In this document: positions 24,028-33,512 of the stretch, piece by piece
Layout of the letters: every line of letters begins with the position of its first letter
Numbering within the stretch: position 1 is the first letter of the stretch
From: CBFHSD01 sp965658375
GTDB taxonomy: Bacteria > Bacteroidota > Bacteroidia > Flavobacteriales_G > Salibacteraceae
Assembly: GCA_965658375.1 (NCBI GenBank)
Contig: CBFHSD010000014.1
Span: 1 to 49,239, forward strand
Direction: 5' to 3'
DNA length: 49,239 bases
Notes under the pieces: model-generated
What the model saw: only the letters and a program-made list of their open reading frames with translations
The model's database searches: none
What the model was told of the DNA's origin: nothing
Position numbers and translations under genes: made by a program

Positions 24028-25062
24028 CTATTTCATACTTGATTTAGAGGAAGTGTGAAGAAGAAATACCAAACTCAATAGCAATACCAGAGCGCCCAGC
24101 TGGTGTAGTACGCCCAAAACAATTGGCACGTGATAGATTAAGGTAACAACTCCTAAAGAGAACTGAATTCCGACCGCCACTAAAAGCATAGTAAACCCAC
24201 GTCTCTCATGTTGCTTCAAAGGTTTTTTACGATAAGTATTCCACACTAGGAAGATACTGACAACCACTGCATATGCCAATGTTCTATGCACCAACTGAAT
24301 ACCCGATGGATTGAAGATGGGGTTGTCTATGAGGGGGGTAAAAGAAAAAGCATTGGAACTAATGAATTCTCCCGGATTCATGTGAGGAAAATAATTATGA
24401 ATGTGCCCTGCATCTAAACCTGCCACAAATGCCCCGTATATAATTTGAATTCCTACCAAAGCACTCAGCCAAGCAATAGCCTTTCTGTATCCCCCGCTAG
24501 ATGTTGTTTGCACTGTGCTAGTCTTATGCATTAACTGCAGTGCGACATAGAACGTGTAAGCAATTGTGAAAAAAGCTGTAGACAAATGTGCGGCTAACCT
24601 AAAATGACTGACTCTAGGCACATCAATGAGACCACTTTTTACCATGTACCAACCTAAAAAACCTTGAAAAGCACCTAGGCATAGGATAAGGATCAATTTT
24701 GGCATCATCCACTTCGGAACTCTCTTTTGAATTGTGAAAACAACAAAGGGAATGATGAACAATACACCTAAAAATCTTCCAATCATTCTGTGGAACCATT
24801 CCCACCAAAAAATATCCTTAAACTCTTCTAACGAGTAATTGTAATTCTTCTCTTGAAATTCTGGGTATTGCGCATATTTCTCAAATTCTTGTTGCCATTC
24901 AGCATCAGAAGAAGGATACTTTGCCCCTTCAAGCAAATGCCAATCAACCATTGATAATCCCGATTCTGTTAACCGAGTAATTCCCCCCACTGCAACCATT
25001 ACAAATATGGTAGCACAACCTAAAAAAAGCCAAATAAGAACAGGCTTATACTTTGATTCCAT
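24028..25062 (-). CDS. ctaA: Heme A synthase (CtaA/Cox15)
   Basis: Oxidises the C8 methyl of heme O to make heme A for cytochrome oxidase, in the inner membrane. 344 residues with about eight transmembrane segments. Seen: GGITRLTESGLSMVDWHLLEG near the N-terminus, the heme-ligand His motifs in WEWFHRMIGR, SHFRLAAHLSTA and LVHRTLAYA, and a final His in LHQLGALVLL. A complete promoter precedes it. Confidence 0.93.
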   Translation of the reverse strand: MESKYKPVLIWLFLGCATIFVMVAVGGITRLTESGLSMVDWHLLEGAKYPSSDAEWQQEFEKYAQYPEFQEKNYNYSLEEFKDIFWWEWFHRMIGRFLGVLFIIPFVVFTIQKRVPKWMMPKLILILCLGAFQGFLGWYMVKSGLIDVPRVSHFRLAAHLSTAFFTIAYTFYVALQLMHKTSTVQTTSSGGYRKAIAWLSALVGIQIIYGAFVAGLDAGHIHNYFPHMNPGEFISSNAFSFTPLIDNPIFNPSGIQLVHRTLAYAVVVSIFLVWNTYRKKPLKQHERRGFTMLLVAVGIQFSLGVVTLIYHVPIVLGVLHQLGALVLLLSLVFLLHTSSKSSMK

Positions 25063-25080
25063 GAATTGAATTTAAAGCCA

Positions 25081-25113
25081 CAAAAGTAGCCGAACAACAT
25101 AGTATTGAAACAA
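25081..25113 (-). promoter_or_regulatory. Promoter of ctaA
   Basis: On the minus strand TTG (25113-25111), 22-base spacer, TACTTTTG (25088-25081), ending 18 bases before the ctaA start. It lies between the small lipoprotein gene and ctaA, so ctaA has its own start site. Confidence 0.7.
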
Positions 25114-25130
25114 TGGAATGGGAAGGAAGT

Positions 25131-25331
25131 TTACTTCATGAGAATTTCCACGATGGGAGTGAAAATATTCGGAAACAAAAGTCGTGTTTGCTTTTCACTT
25201 TTCGAATCTTCTTTTTGCTCTGGAGTAGGCTCTAAGTTTTCTTTTGACTCGACTTCTTGTTGCTTACCTTGATCACAGCCTGTTAGCGAAATGGCACAGA
25301 TTACAAAAGAAAGTACAAATAGCTTTTTCAT
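25131..25331 (-). CDS. Small lipoprotein of unknown function
   Basis: A 66-residue predicted lipoprotein. The start at 25331 (MKKLFVLSFVICAISLTGC) gives a clean signal peptide with lipobox SLTGC. The mature part is short and Glu/Lys/Gln-rich (DQGKQQEVESKENLEPTPE), then ends in a hydrophobic stretch FPNIFTPIVEILMK. No family recognised. It is divergent from tatC. Confidence 0.6.
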   Translation of the reverse strand: MKKLFVLSFVICAISLTGCDQGKQQEVESKENLEPTPEQKEDSKSEKQTRLLFPNIFTPIVEILMK

Positions 25332-25461
25332 TGTTAGGTTTTGAAATCGGCAAAACAACAGTGCGAATATAGGACGAAATGACTTACAAATTGTTGCATT
25401 TGAAAGTGAAGTTATTGTAAATCAGGTTAAAAAAAGGGCTCACCTTTGTGAGAAGCCGACT

Positions 25462-25469
25462 TATATTTG
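25462..25469 (+). promoter_or_regulatory. Candidate -7 promoter box for tatC
   Basis: TATATTTG matches TAnnTTTG and ends 11 bases before the tatC ATG. The nearest TTG upstream (25446-25448) is only 13 bases away, so the -33 half is uncertain. Confidence 0.5.
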
Positions 25470-25480
25470 CCGCCCAATTT

Positions 25481-26314
25481 ATGAGCAATACAGAGGAACA
25501 AAATGAAATGAGCTTTTTAGCGCATTTAGAAGCGCTTAGATGGCACCTAGTAAGGGCTACTATAGCTTTTTTACTCTTTGTTATTCTTGCTTTCGTCAAC
25601 AAATCCTTCTTGTTCGACAGCATCGTATTTGCACCTAAGAACGGAGATTTTTGGACCTATCAGCAACTCTGTAAATTAAGTGTTTGGCTCAATAATATTG
25701 TTCCTTCACTGGTTAACGATCCTGATATTTTGTGCATTGGCCAAGACATGCCTCAATTGCAAAACATTAACATGGCTGGCCAATTCACAACGCACATTAT
25801 GGCTGCTATGGTAACAGGATTGGTTCTAGCCTTTCCTTACCTCATATGGGAGCTATGGAGGTTCATTAAACCAGGGCTAAGTAAAAAAGAGGTCAATCAT
25901 TCGCAAGGCTTGGTGTTTTTCGTGAGTATTCTTTTTGCTATTGGTGTGCTATTTGGCTATTACATCATTTCTCCATTATCCATCAACTTCTTCTTAACCT
26001 ATCAAATTAGTGATGCGGTGACTTCCTTGCCCACTCTTCAAACCTATATCTCTACCCTTATTACAGTTGTTCTTGCTAGCGGTTTTATTTTCGAGTTACC
26101 CGTTTTGATTTACTTCTTGGCCAAAACGGGAATTGTTACTGCAGAACTTCTAAAAACATACAGAAAACACTTCTTTGTGGCTGCACTTATCCTTGCCGCC
26201 ATCATTACACCTCCTGATGTGTTTAGTCAATTTTTGGTATGTATTCCTTTAGTTATTCTTTACGAATTCAGCATTGTAATTGCCAAGCGCATAGAGAAAA
26301 ACAATGCCATCTAG
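25481..26314 (+). CDS. tatC: Sec-independent translocase subunit TatC
   Basis: The core receptor of the twin-arginine export pathway. 277 residues from the ATG at 25481, with six transmembrane segments. Family marks: MSFLAHLEALRWHL at the N-terminus (the usual HL.ELR), FPYLIWELWRFIKPGL after the first periplasmic loop, and FELPVLIYFLAKTGIV. The first periplasmic loop, with an insert containing CIGQDMPQLQNINM, is longer than in E. coli, as is common in Bacteroidota. No tatA or tatB lies nearby. Confidence 0.93.
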   Translation: MSNTEEQNEMSFLAHLEALRWHLVRATIAFLLFVILAFVNKSFLFDSIVFAPKNGDFWTYQQLCKLSVWLNNIVPSLVNDPDILCIGQDMPQLQNINMAGQFTTHIMAAMVTGLVLAFPYLIWELWRFIKPGLSKKEVNHSQGLVFFVSILFAIGVLFGYYIISPLSINFFLTYQISDAVTSLPTLQTYISTLITVVLASGFIFELPVLIYFLAKTGIVTAELLKTYRKHFFVAALILAAIITPPDVFSQFLVCIPLVILYEFSIVIAKRIEKNNAI

Positions 26315-26387
26315 GCTGTGCATAACTCCCCTATTCACCTTTTTATGTATTGCACCTATTCACTAAATTTACCGATTAGGTAAAGTC

Positions 26388-28934
26388 ATGAGTGAACTCA
26401 ATAGAACCCATATAATCCGAGGCTTTTTAAGCATAATGGCCTGTGTATGCATGTTGGCGGCTTCTGCTCAAGAAACAGTGCAACTCAAGGGTTCTATTGT
26501 TGACTCGTTGACCAACGAGCCAATCCCTTTTGTGAATATCTCATTTGTTGGAAAAAATATTGGAACCACCTCAGACTTAGATGGCAATTTTATGCTGGAA
26601 ACAAAGTGGGGGTCAAAGCAACTCATTTTTTCAGCCATAGGGTATTACCCAAAAACCATTGAAATCAATAGCGACAAGAAACAAAACTTCGTAGTCCCTC
26701 TTAGTCCTAAAATTACCGAGCTTGAAGAGTTTGTGGTTCAAGCGAAAAAAGATCGGTATAAAAACAAAGACAATCCCGCTGTTGCATTAATGAGAAACGT
26801 GGTAGAACACCGGGATGAAAATCGCCCAAAATCTTTTGATTATTACCAGTACGATAAGTATCAAAAAGAAGAATTCGATATCAATAATTTCACTGCAGAT
26901 TGGACCAAAAGAAAGTCTTTTCAAAGCTTTCAAGTGTTAATGGATTACGTGGATACTTCTGACGTGAACGGGAAACCATTCATTCCTTTTCTCATAAAGG
27001 AACAAGCAAGTACTGTGTATTTAAGAAAAGATCCCGAAGCAGTTAAAGAATACATTAAGGGAACGCAAATCTCTGGTTTTGAAGACAGCCCTTTTGGTGA
27101 TGGTATTGGCCAATACCTAGATAAAATAAGTGCAAACATTGATCTTTACGAAAACAGAATAGACATTTTAGATAAAAGCTTTACAAGCCCAATTTCTGCA
27201 AGCGGACCCGGAATTTACAAATACTACATTACAGATTCTACAGAAACACCACTAGGCCAATTGTACCAAGTGCAGCTAATGCCTAGAGCTAAGAGTATGA
27301 TTGCATTTACAGGCAGCATATGGGTGCATGGCAAAGAAGGAAACTATGCATTATCAAAAGCTGAATTAAGGATTGATGAGCGCATCAATGTCAACTTTTT
27401 AGAAGACATGTTGATTGTTCAGGAGTTCGAATATTCCAATGATCTTGGTTGGGTCTTGATCAAAGACAGAACTACTGTTGATATTCAGCCATCTTCTGAG
27501 GGACGTGGAATGTTCAATACTAAAACCACGATCTATTCCAACTTTTTGGTGAACCAAGAAAAGCCAGATGAATTTTATCAAGGACTAAATCAAGAGGTTT
27601 TCATAGATAGTATTGATGCTAAAAACGACTCTTTCTGGGTAGCTACAAGACCAGATACACTTTCTGAGCGAGAAGCTGGTATTTATGAAATGGCCGACAC
27701 CATTCAACGAATTCCAGATTTTATGCTCATTACTCGAGTGGGTGAGTTTTTAGTTACCGGCTACATTCCAAAAGGGAAGATTGATATTGGACCAATGACC
27801 TCTCTTTTTAGCTACAACGATTTGGAAGGAGGCCGTTTTAGAGTTGGAGGAAGAACCAATCTAAAGTTTCATGAGAACTGGAGATTCAAGGCATATGCAG
27901 CTTATGGATTGAAAGACGAACGATGGAAATACAGCGGAACAGCGGAATACTATTTTTCCAAAACTCCAAGAGACCGCCTTCATGTAAGTTTTACAAGAGA
28001 TGTTTTTCAACCGGGCTTTGATGTAAACTGGTCTGATTTAGATAACATTTTCTTGTCTCTGAGAAGAACAGATGGAGACAATATGTTTTACCGAGACTAC
28101 ACACGCTTGGCATATGACAAAGAGTGGATTCCAGGCATGATCAACAGTTTTGAGTTTCAACGTACAGTGTGGAATAGCAACCCAAACTCTCCCTTTGTAT
28201 ACAATGGAGATGTTGAACCCAACGATCGTCAAAGTATATCGAGCAATGCCGTTTTTCTAAACGTAAGAATTGCTAAAAACGAGAAGGTCCTTCAAGGTAA
28301 ATTCAAAAGAACATCCATTAAAACTACCGCGCCAATTTTCAATGTGAACTTGACCATGGCACCAGAATTTCTTGATAATTACTATGAGTTTTACAGAATA
28401 GGGTTCACAGCAGAAAAAAGGTTCAAATTTGGTTTTCTCGGTTTTACAGATACTGAATTTGAGGCCATGAAATTATTTGGAAAAGTACCATACCCCTTAT
28501 TAGAAATTCACCGTGCAAATGAAACGTTTACCTACGATGAGCGTTCTTACAACCTGATGAACTTCTTAGAATTTGCTAGCGATGAAGCGATTGCTTTTCG
28601 ATTTACCCACCATTTTAATGGCCTTTTAACCAGTTACCTTCCTTTAGTTGATCGCCTAAAGTGGAGAGCTGTTTGTTCTGGTAAGTTTCTTCTTGGAAAT
28701 GTTAGTGACCAAAACCTCAACACCACAGATCCAGATTTACTCGTTCCGCCAGAAAACATGAATTCCCTCAATGCAAAAGTTTATAGTGAAGTAAGTGTTG
28801 GAGTAGAAAACATCTTTCATATTTTTAGGCTGGATGTTGTTAAGCGATTAACCTACCTCGATAATCCCGGAATTCCGAATATGTTTGGAGTAGAAGGCCT
28901 AGCCTTAAGAGGTACAATGCAATTTATGTTTTAA
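26388..28934 (+). CDS. DUF5686 and carboxypeptidase-regulatory-like domain protein
   Basis: An 848-residue outer-membrane-type protein. Signal peptide to about residue 27 (CMLAASAQ). A CarboxypepD_reg-like beta-sandwich spans about 30-115 (LKGSIVDSLTNEPIPFVNIS, TTSDLDGNFML). The large DUF5686 part follows, and the last 300 residues are beta-barrel-like. Widespread in Flavobacteriia, of unknown function, and often encoded next to tatC and lptB as here. Its stop overlaps the lptB start by one base. The inverted repeat TTTACC-GATTA-GGTAAA (26368-26384) ends 3 bases before the start codon and could affect expression. Confidence 0.85.
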   Translation: MSELNRTHIIRGFLSIMACVCMLAASAQETVQLKGSIVDSLTNEPIPFVNISFVGKNIGTTSDLDGNFMLETKWGSKQLIFSAIGYYPKTIEINSDKKQNFVVPLSPKITELEEFVVQAKKDRYKNKDNPAVALMRNVVEHRDENRPKSFDYYQYDKYQKEEFDINNFTADWTKRKSFQSFQVLMDYVDTSDVNGKPFIPFLIKEQASTVYLRKDPEAVKEYIKGTQISGFEDSPFGDGIGQYLDKISANIDLYENRIDILDKSFTSPISASGPGIYKYYITDSTETPLGQLYQVQLMPRAKSMIAFTGSIWVHGKEGNYALSKAELRIDERINVNFLEDMLIVQEFEYSNDLGWVLIKDRTTVDIQPSSEGRGMFNTKTTIYSNFLVNQEKPDEFYQGLNQEVFIDSIDAKNDSFWVATRPDTLSEREAGIYEMADTIQRIPDFMLITRVGEFLVTGYIPKGKIDIGPMTSLFSYNDLEGGRFRVGGRTNLKFHENWRFKAYAAYGLKDERWKYSGTAEYYFSKTPRDRLHVSFTRDVFQPGFDVNWSDLDNIFLSLRRTDGDNMFYRDYTRLAYDKEWIPGMINSFEFQRTVWNSNPNSPFVYNGDVEPNDRQSISSNAVFLNVRIAKNEKVLQGKFKRTSIKTTAPIFNVNLTMAPEFLDNYYEFYRIGFTAEKRFKFGFLGFTDTEFEAMKLFGKVPYPLLEIHRANETFTYDERSYNLMNFLEFASDEAIAFRFTHHFNGLLTSYLPLVDRLKWRAVCSGKFLLGNVSDQNLNTTDPDLLVPPENMNSLNAKVYSEVSVGVENIFHIFRLDVVKRLTYLDNPGIPNMFGVEGLALRGTMQFMF

Positions 28935-29683
28935 TGAAATTACGAGCAGAAAATATAGTTAAGCAATACAAAAGCAGAGTTGTTGTCAAAGGTGTTTCGG
29001 TTGAAGTAAACCAAGGAGAAATAGTTGGTTTATTAGGACCTAATGGAGCAGGAAAAACAACTTCTTTTTACATGATTGTAGGGCTGGTGAAAGCGAACAG
29101 TGGCAAGATCTTTTTAGACGATAAAGACATTACCAACGAACCAATGTACCGCAGAGCACAACTCGGCATAGGCTACCTACCGCAGGAAGCTTCTGTATTT
29201 AGAAAGTTAACGGTAGAGGAAAATATCATGTCTGTTTTAGAAATGATAAAAATGCCAAGGGCAGAGCGAAAGAAGAAATGTGAGTCTTTGATTGAAGAGT
29301 TTAGCCTAGGTCATGTGAGAAAAAACAAAGGAGATCTTCTTTCTGGTGGAGAAAGAAGAAGAACCGAAATAGCCAGAGCATTGGCTGTTGACCCTAAATT
29401 TATTCTTTTGGACGAGCCTTTTGCTGGCGTTGATCCCATTGCTGTAGAAGATATTCAAAGCATTGTTTTTCAATTGAAATACAGAAACATTGGCATCTTA
29501 ATTACTGATCATAATGTGCAAGAAACCCTGTCTATTACAGACCGTACGTACTTGCTCTATGACGGGAATATTCTTAAGTCTGGAACGGCCGAAGAATTAG
29601 CTGAAGACGAACAAGTAAGAAGAGTTTATCTGGGTCAGCATTTTGAGCTAAAGAGAAAACCCATTCCAGAAAGAAAGAAATAA
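28934..29683 (+). CDS. lptB: LPS export ABC transporter ATPase LptB
   Basis: Powers extraction of lipopolysaccharide from the inner membrane by the LptBFGC complex. 249 residues. Walker A GPNGAGKTTSF, Q-loop YLPQEASVFRKLTV typical of LptB, signature LSGGERRRTEIARAL, Walker B FILLDEPFAGVDP and switch His in ITDHNVQET. The start overlaps the DUF5686 gene by one base. A terminator follows. Confidence 0.95.
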   Translation: MKLRAENIVKQYKSRVVVKGVSVEVNQGEIVGLLGPNGAGKTTSFYMIVGLVKANSGKIFLDDKDITNEPMYRRAQLGIGYLPQEASVFRKLTVEENIMSVLEMIKMPRAERKKKCESLIEEFSLGHVRKNKGDLLSGGERRRTEIARALAVDPKFILLDEPFAGVDPIAVEDIQSIVFQLKYRNIGILITDHNVQETLSITDRTYLLYDGNILKSGTAEELAEDEQVRRVYLGQHFELKRKPIPERKK

Positions 29684-29684
29684 A

Positions 29685-29708
29685 AAAGCCCCGGTTTCCC
29701 GAGGCTTT
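29685..29708 (+). terminator. Terminator after lptB
   Basis: Stem AAAGCC-C-CGG / CCG-A-GGCTTT with one C-A mismatch and a TTTC loop, directly after the lptB stop. It may also serve the convergent purS, which stops at 29713. Confidence 0.65.
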
Positions 29709-29712
29709 CCAT

Positions 29713-29967
29713 TTATACTAGCTCTTTGAGCTCAAACTCAAAGTATTCCATAATCTCATTTGCTAAGAGCTTTTTACAAGCTTCTTCTACTTTAGCTTCA
29801 GCCTCGTTGGCAGAAGCAGCTTCTACTTCTAGCGTAATGTGCTTTCCAACGCGCACATTAGAAATTTCGTTTAAACCAAGGTTTTTCATTCCACTAGTTA
29901 CTGCCTTTCCTTGCGGGTCTAGCAATACTTTGTGTGGCATAATATCAATAGCTGCTTCAAATTTCAT
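29713..29967 (-). CDS. purS: Phosphoribosylformylglycinamidine synthase subunit PurS
   Basis: An 84-residue small subunit of the PurLQS complex of purine synthesis. The pattern MKFEAAIDIMPHKVLLDPQG, GLNEISNVRVGKHITLEVEA and a final region NEIMEYFEFELKEL match PurS. It starts 11 bases inside the pssA stop, so it is translated from the pssA transcript. No purL or purQ nearby. Confidence 0.88.
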   Translation of the reverse strand: MKFEAAIDIMPHKVLLDPQGKAVTSGMKNLGLNEISNVRVGKHITLEVEAASANEAEAKVEEACKKLLANEIMEYFEFELKELV

Positions 29968-30823
29968 TTTTATTGTCTTTTTTCAGGTTCAACAGCAAGC
30001 TGTAAACAATGTACAAAAGTAGCACAATCGGAATTATTGTAACACCAAGAAATGGTATTCCAGGAATTCTTGTAAACAACTGAATTAAGGCTAGCAGTCC
30101 TAAACCACCTACGAGTATTAAGAATACAAAACGCTCTTTATTTGGCTCCCAAGAAAGTGATTTAAATTTCATATTAATCATCTTGAACGGAGCAACTAAA
30201 AGTCCTGATAAGATGATGGAAGCCGAGATGTAAGTCGCTTTTTCTGACAAAGCGAACAACCAAAACAACTTATAGTTACTCCAAAACGGGTTCGCCATTT
30301 TTAAAAGATGCATGCTTTCGTTGGTGATTGGGGCGTACATATTGATTTTTAATACCCCTTCTAACACCCAAGGGACAGCAGCTATTAGAAGAGCATTGGC
30401 AGGAGTAGGTAATCCAACAAAATGATCCCCTTGATCATCAGATATATTGAACTTAGCCAAACGCACGGCACTCAATGCCGGAATTAGAAAGGCAATGCCT
30501 TCAACCCATAAGTGCATTACATTTCGCTCCATGATTGGCGTGTAATAATCTCCGTAGCAAATACTCAAGTATTGAAACATCATGACACCGGGCAACACAC
30601 CAAAAGTCACCATATCTGCCAAAGAATCTAATTGAACGCCAATTGGGCTTGTGCCTTTAATCAAGCGAGCTACAAAGCCGTCTAAAAAATCAAAAATTGC
30701 AGCAGCAACCATTAAATAAGTCGCCAATAACAACTCTGATTGAAAGCTTAAAGCAATGGCAGAAACCCCACAAAAAAGGTTCCCAAGCGTGATGATATTT
30801 GGTGGAAAAACTCTCCAATTCAT
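29957..30823 (-). CDS. pssA: CDP-diacylglycerol--serine O-phosphatidyltransferase
   Basis: Makes phosphatidylserine from CDP-diacylglycerol and serine, at the inner membrane; the precursor of phosphatidylethanolamine. 288 residues from the ATG at 30823. The CDP-alcohol phosphatidyltransferase motif is complete: DG-x2-AR-x8-G-x3-D-x3-D, within DGFVARLIKGTSPIGVQLDS. Several hydrophobic segments follow. It overlaps purS by 11 bp. Confidence 0.93.
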   Translation of the reverse strand: MNWRVFPPNIITLGNLFCGVSAIALSFQSELLLATYLMVAAAIFDFLDGFVARLIKGTSPIGVQLDSLADMVTFGVLPGVMMFQYLSICYGDYYTPIMERNVMHLWVEGIAFLIPALSAVRLAKFNISDDQGDHFVGLPTPANALLIAAVPWVLEGVLKINMYAPITNESMHLLKMANPFWSNYKLFWLFALSEKATYISASIILSGLLVAPFKMINMKFKSLSWEPNKERFVFLILVGGLGLLALIQLFTRIPGIPFLGVTIIPIVLLLYIVYSLLLNLKKDNKNEI

Positions 30824-30829
30824 AGAGGC

Positions 30830-30837
30830 CAAATATA
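30830..30837 (-). promoter_or_regulatory. Candidate -7 promoter box for pssA
   Basis: TATATTTG on the minus strand, ending 6 bases before the pssA ATG, would give a very short leader. No TTG at the usual spacing. Confidence 0.5.
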
Positions 30838-30930
30838 ACTTGGCTCTCTTCTTTTTGCTTTAATTAAATTGCTTTAATTCGCCTTAACATCATTTGTAAT
30901 ATAGGTTACACTCAAAAGTGAAAGCTGTTA

Positions 30931-30938
30931 TACATTTG
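30931..30938 (+). promoter_or_regulatory. Candidate -7 promoter box for the DsbD-like gene
   Basis: TACATTTG matches TAnnTTTG and ends 23 bases before the ATG at 30962. No TTG at the usual spacing. Confidence 0.45.
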
Positions 30939-30961
30939 AAATCCGAATTTTTTAAGCGCTC

Positions 30962-33505
30962 ATGACTAAGTTAGTAACATACATACATCTAGCCCTTTCC
31001 TTATTATTTGTTCAAGCTTCTTACGCTCAAATTGAAGATCCAGTTGATTGGACCTACACCGTTGAGGAGTTAAGCAATAACGAGTTCAACCTGGTTTTTA
31101 AAGCCACTGTTGAGCATCCTTGGCACCTTTACGGAGTTTATATTGAGGAAGGTGGCCCAATCCCTACAAGCTTTTTATTCAAAGAAAATAAGAGCATAGA
31201 GCTTTTAGGTAAAATCACCGAGCCAAAGGGCATAGAGACCTATGATGAGATGTTCGAAATGGACATCAAGTACTTTGAACACGAAGCTATTTTTAAGCAA
31301 AAAGTAAAGCTACTCACCGGGGGAACCGAAGTAAGCGGTGAACTTGAATTTATGGTATGCGATGACGCACGATGCCTTCCTCCAGATTTTCATGAGTTTT
31401 CTTTTGAATTGAAGGCGTCTGCAGCTAGCCCGAAAACTACAGCAGTCAAAGCTGAAATTCAAGAAGCTGAAAACACCATTGATTTAAGCAATGGGGCTGA
31501 AGAAATAGCAAGCGAAACAACTGAAGAACCTGCCGAAGAAGAAAAAGAGAACACAATTGAAGAACCTGTAAAATGGTCAGCTAAACTCTATAAAATTGAA
31601 GGCGAAGCAGACTTATATCAAGTGCGTTACACAGCTTCTGTTGAAGAAGGTTGGCACTTGTACAGCATGAACCTACCTTCTCAAGATGGACCTTTACCCA
31701 CAGAATTGAGCCTACTGAACGAAGAAGGTGTAGAAGTAATAGGAAAGCCAATAGAAGGCGGCACACTCATCAATGAGTTTGACAACAACTTTCAGATGGA
31801 TCTGAGCTTTTTTGAGCACACTGCAGACATGGCCATCAACTTCAAGCGTACAAGCGAGATTGACTCAGTGCAGGCGAATATCTACTTCATGTGCTGTAAT
31901 GATGTGAGATGCCTCACTCCAGAAGACATCCCTTTTACGTTAGCATTTTCTGAAGCAGAAGAAATTTCGAAAGATGACAGCGAGCTAAACCTAACAGCAT
32001 CAACTCACGGTGATGAGCATAGTGAAAGTTCTGAAAGCGGTGAAGGCGATAAAGAGGAAAGCAAAGGACTGTGGACCATCTTTATCATCTCATTCTTTAG
32101 CGGATTCGCTGCATTGCTTACACCTTGTGTTTTCCCAATGATTCCAATGACAGTAAGTTTCTTTACCAAGCAGAGTAAAACCAAAGCCGAAGGAATTAGA
32201 AAAGCCATTACTTATGGTCTTTCCATTATTGTAATTTATGTAATTCTTGGTGCTGTGGTCACTGCTATTTTTGGTGCAGAATCGCTCAGCCTTTTAGCTA
32301 CAGACCCTTGGTTCAACCTCTTCTTTTTCTTCTTATTGGTTGTATTTGCCATCTCATTTCTTGGAGCATTTGAAATTACCATGCCTAGCGCTTGGATCAA
32401 CAAAGCAGATTCTCAAGCCGATAAAGGCGGATTAATCGGCATATTCTTCATGGCATTGGTATTGGCCTTGGTTTCCTTCTCATGCACGGGACCCATTGTG
32501 GGAACCCTGATTGTAGAAGCGGCATCAAAAGGAGGCGTAGCACCTGTTATCGGAATGTTTGGATTCTCTCTAGCCATTGCTCTTCCATTTTCACTTTTTG
32601 CTGCCTTCCCAGGTTGGATGAATTCGCTACCTAAATCAGGTGGTTGGTTAAACTCGGTGAAAGTGGTACTCGGGTTCTTAGAATTGGCTCTAGCATTCAA
32701 ATTCTTGTCAAATGCTGACATGGTATTGGATTTACACCTACTAGAACGTGAGATGTTCTTGTCCATTTGGATTGTAATTTTCGGTTTATTGACGCTTTAT
32801 CTACTTGGCAAGTTACGCTTACCACACGATTCTCCTATGGAAAAAGTGGTTGTAGGACGATTGATTCTTGCCATCGTATTCGGTGTGTTCACCGTGTATA
32901 TGATTCCTGGAATGTGGGGAGCTCCAGTAAAAATTATTGCTGCCTTCCCTCCACCGCTAGAATATAGCGAGAGCCCAATGGGAGTTGGCTTTACCGGAGG
33001 TGGAAATGGGTCTTCTGCCCCTACTGGAGAACACGCCTTAGACATGCACCGAGGTCCTCAAGGTATTATGGTGTTCCATGAATATGACAAAGCACTGGCT
33101 CACGCCAAAAAAGTAAATAAGCCATTAATGATCGACTTTACTGGAAAAGCCTGTGTCAATTGCAGAAAAATGGAGCAAGATGTTTGGTCTAATCCAGCGA
33201 TTAAAAAGGTGCTTTCAGAAGAAGTAGTTATGGTTTCTCTTTACGTAGATTTAAGAACTGCGCTTCCTAAAGAAGAACAAAAAGAAGTAAGCTATCCAAA
33301 TGGAAGAAAGAAGAAATTAAGAACCATTGGAGATAAGTGGGCCTACAAGCAAATCATTGATTATGGTTCCAATTCTCAACCACTCTACATTCTTCAAGAT
33401 ACAAACGGAAAAGACATCACTCCTACAGCCAACTATCAAGATCATGGGAGTATACCTGTGTTCAAAGAATGGTTAGATGAAGGAATAGATGCTTTCAATA
33501 AATAA
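30962..33505 (+). CDS. DsbD-like thiol:disulfide reductase with duplicated N-terminal domain
   Basis: An 847-residue inner-membrane protein that should carry electrons from cytoplasmic thioredoxin to periplasmic proteins. Signal peptide 1-22. It has two tandem DsbD-alpha-like domains (about 25-150 and 203-335), each ending with a Cys pair motif (MVCDDARCLPP and FMCCNDVRCLTP). A Glu-rich linker separates them. The DsbD transmembrane domain (about 370-665) has the paired redox cysteines in TPCVFPMIPMTV and SFSCTGPIVG. The C-terminal thioredoxin-like domain (about 695-847) has ACVNC near residue 730. gmhA starts 7 bases later. E. coli DsbD has only one alpha domain. Confidence 0.9.
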   Translation: MTKLVTYIHLALSLLFVQASYAQIEDPVDWTYTVEELSNNEFNLVFKATVEHPWHLYGVYIEEGGPIPTSFLFKENKSIELLGKITEPKGIETYDEMFEMDIKYFEHEAIFKQKVKLLTGGTEVSGELEFMVCDDARCLPPDFHEFSFELKASAASPKTTAVKAEIQEAENTIDLSNGAEEIASETTEEPAEEEKENTIEEPVKWSAKLYKIEGEADLYQVRYTASVEEGWHLYSMNLPSQDGPLPTELSLLNEEGVEVIGKPIEGGTLINEFDNNFQMDLSFFEHTADMAINFKRTSEIDSVQANIYFMCCNDVRCLTPEDIPFTLAFSEAEEISKDDSELNLTASTHGDEHSESSESGEGDKEESKGLWTIFIISFFSGFAALLTPCVFPMIPMTVSFFTKQSKTKAEGIRKAITYGLSIIVIYVILGAVVTAIFGAESLSLLATDPWFNLFFFFLLVVFAISFLGAFEITMPSAWINKADSQADKGGLIGIFFMALVLALVSFSCTGPIVGTLIVEAASKGGVAPVIGMFGFSLAIALPFSLFAAFPGWMNSLPKSGGWLNSVKVVLGFLELALAFKFLSNADMVLDLHLLEREMFLSIWIVIFGLLTLYLLGKLRLPHDSPMEKVVVGRLILAIVFGVFTVYMIPGMWGAPVKIIAAFPPPLEYSESPMGVGFTGGGNGSSAPTGEHALDMHRGPQGIMVFHEYDKALAHAKKVNKPLMIDFTGKACVNCRKMEQDVWSNPAIKKVLSEEVVMVSLYVDLRTALPKEEQKEVSYPNGRKKKLRTIGDKWAYKQIIDYGSNSQPLYILQDTNGKDITPTANYQDHGSIPVFKEWLDEGIDAFNK

Positions 33506-33512
33506 TTCTTTG

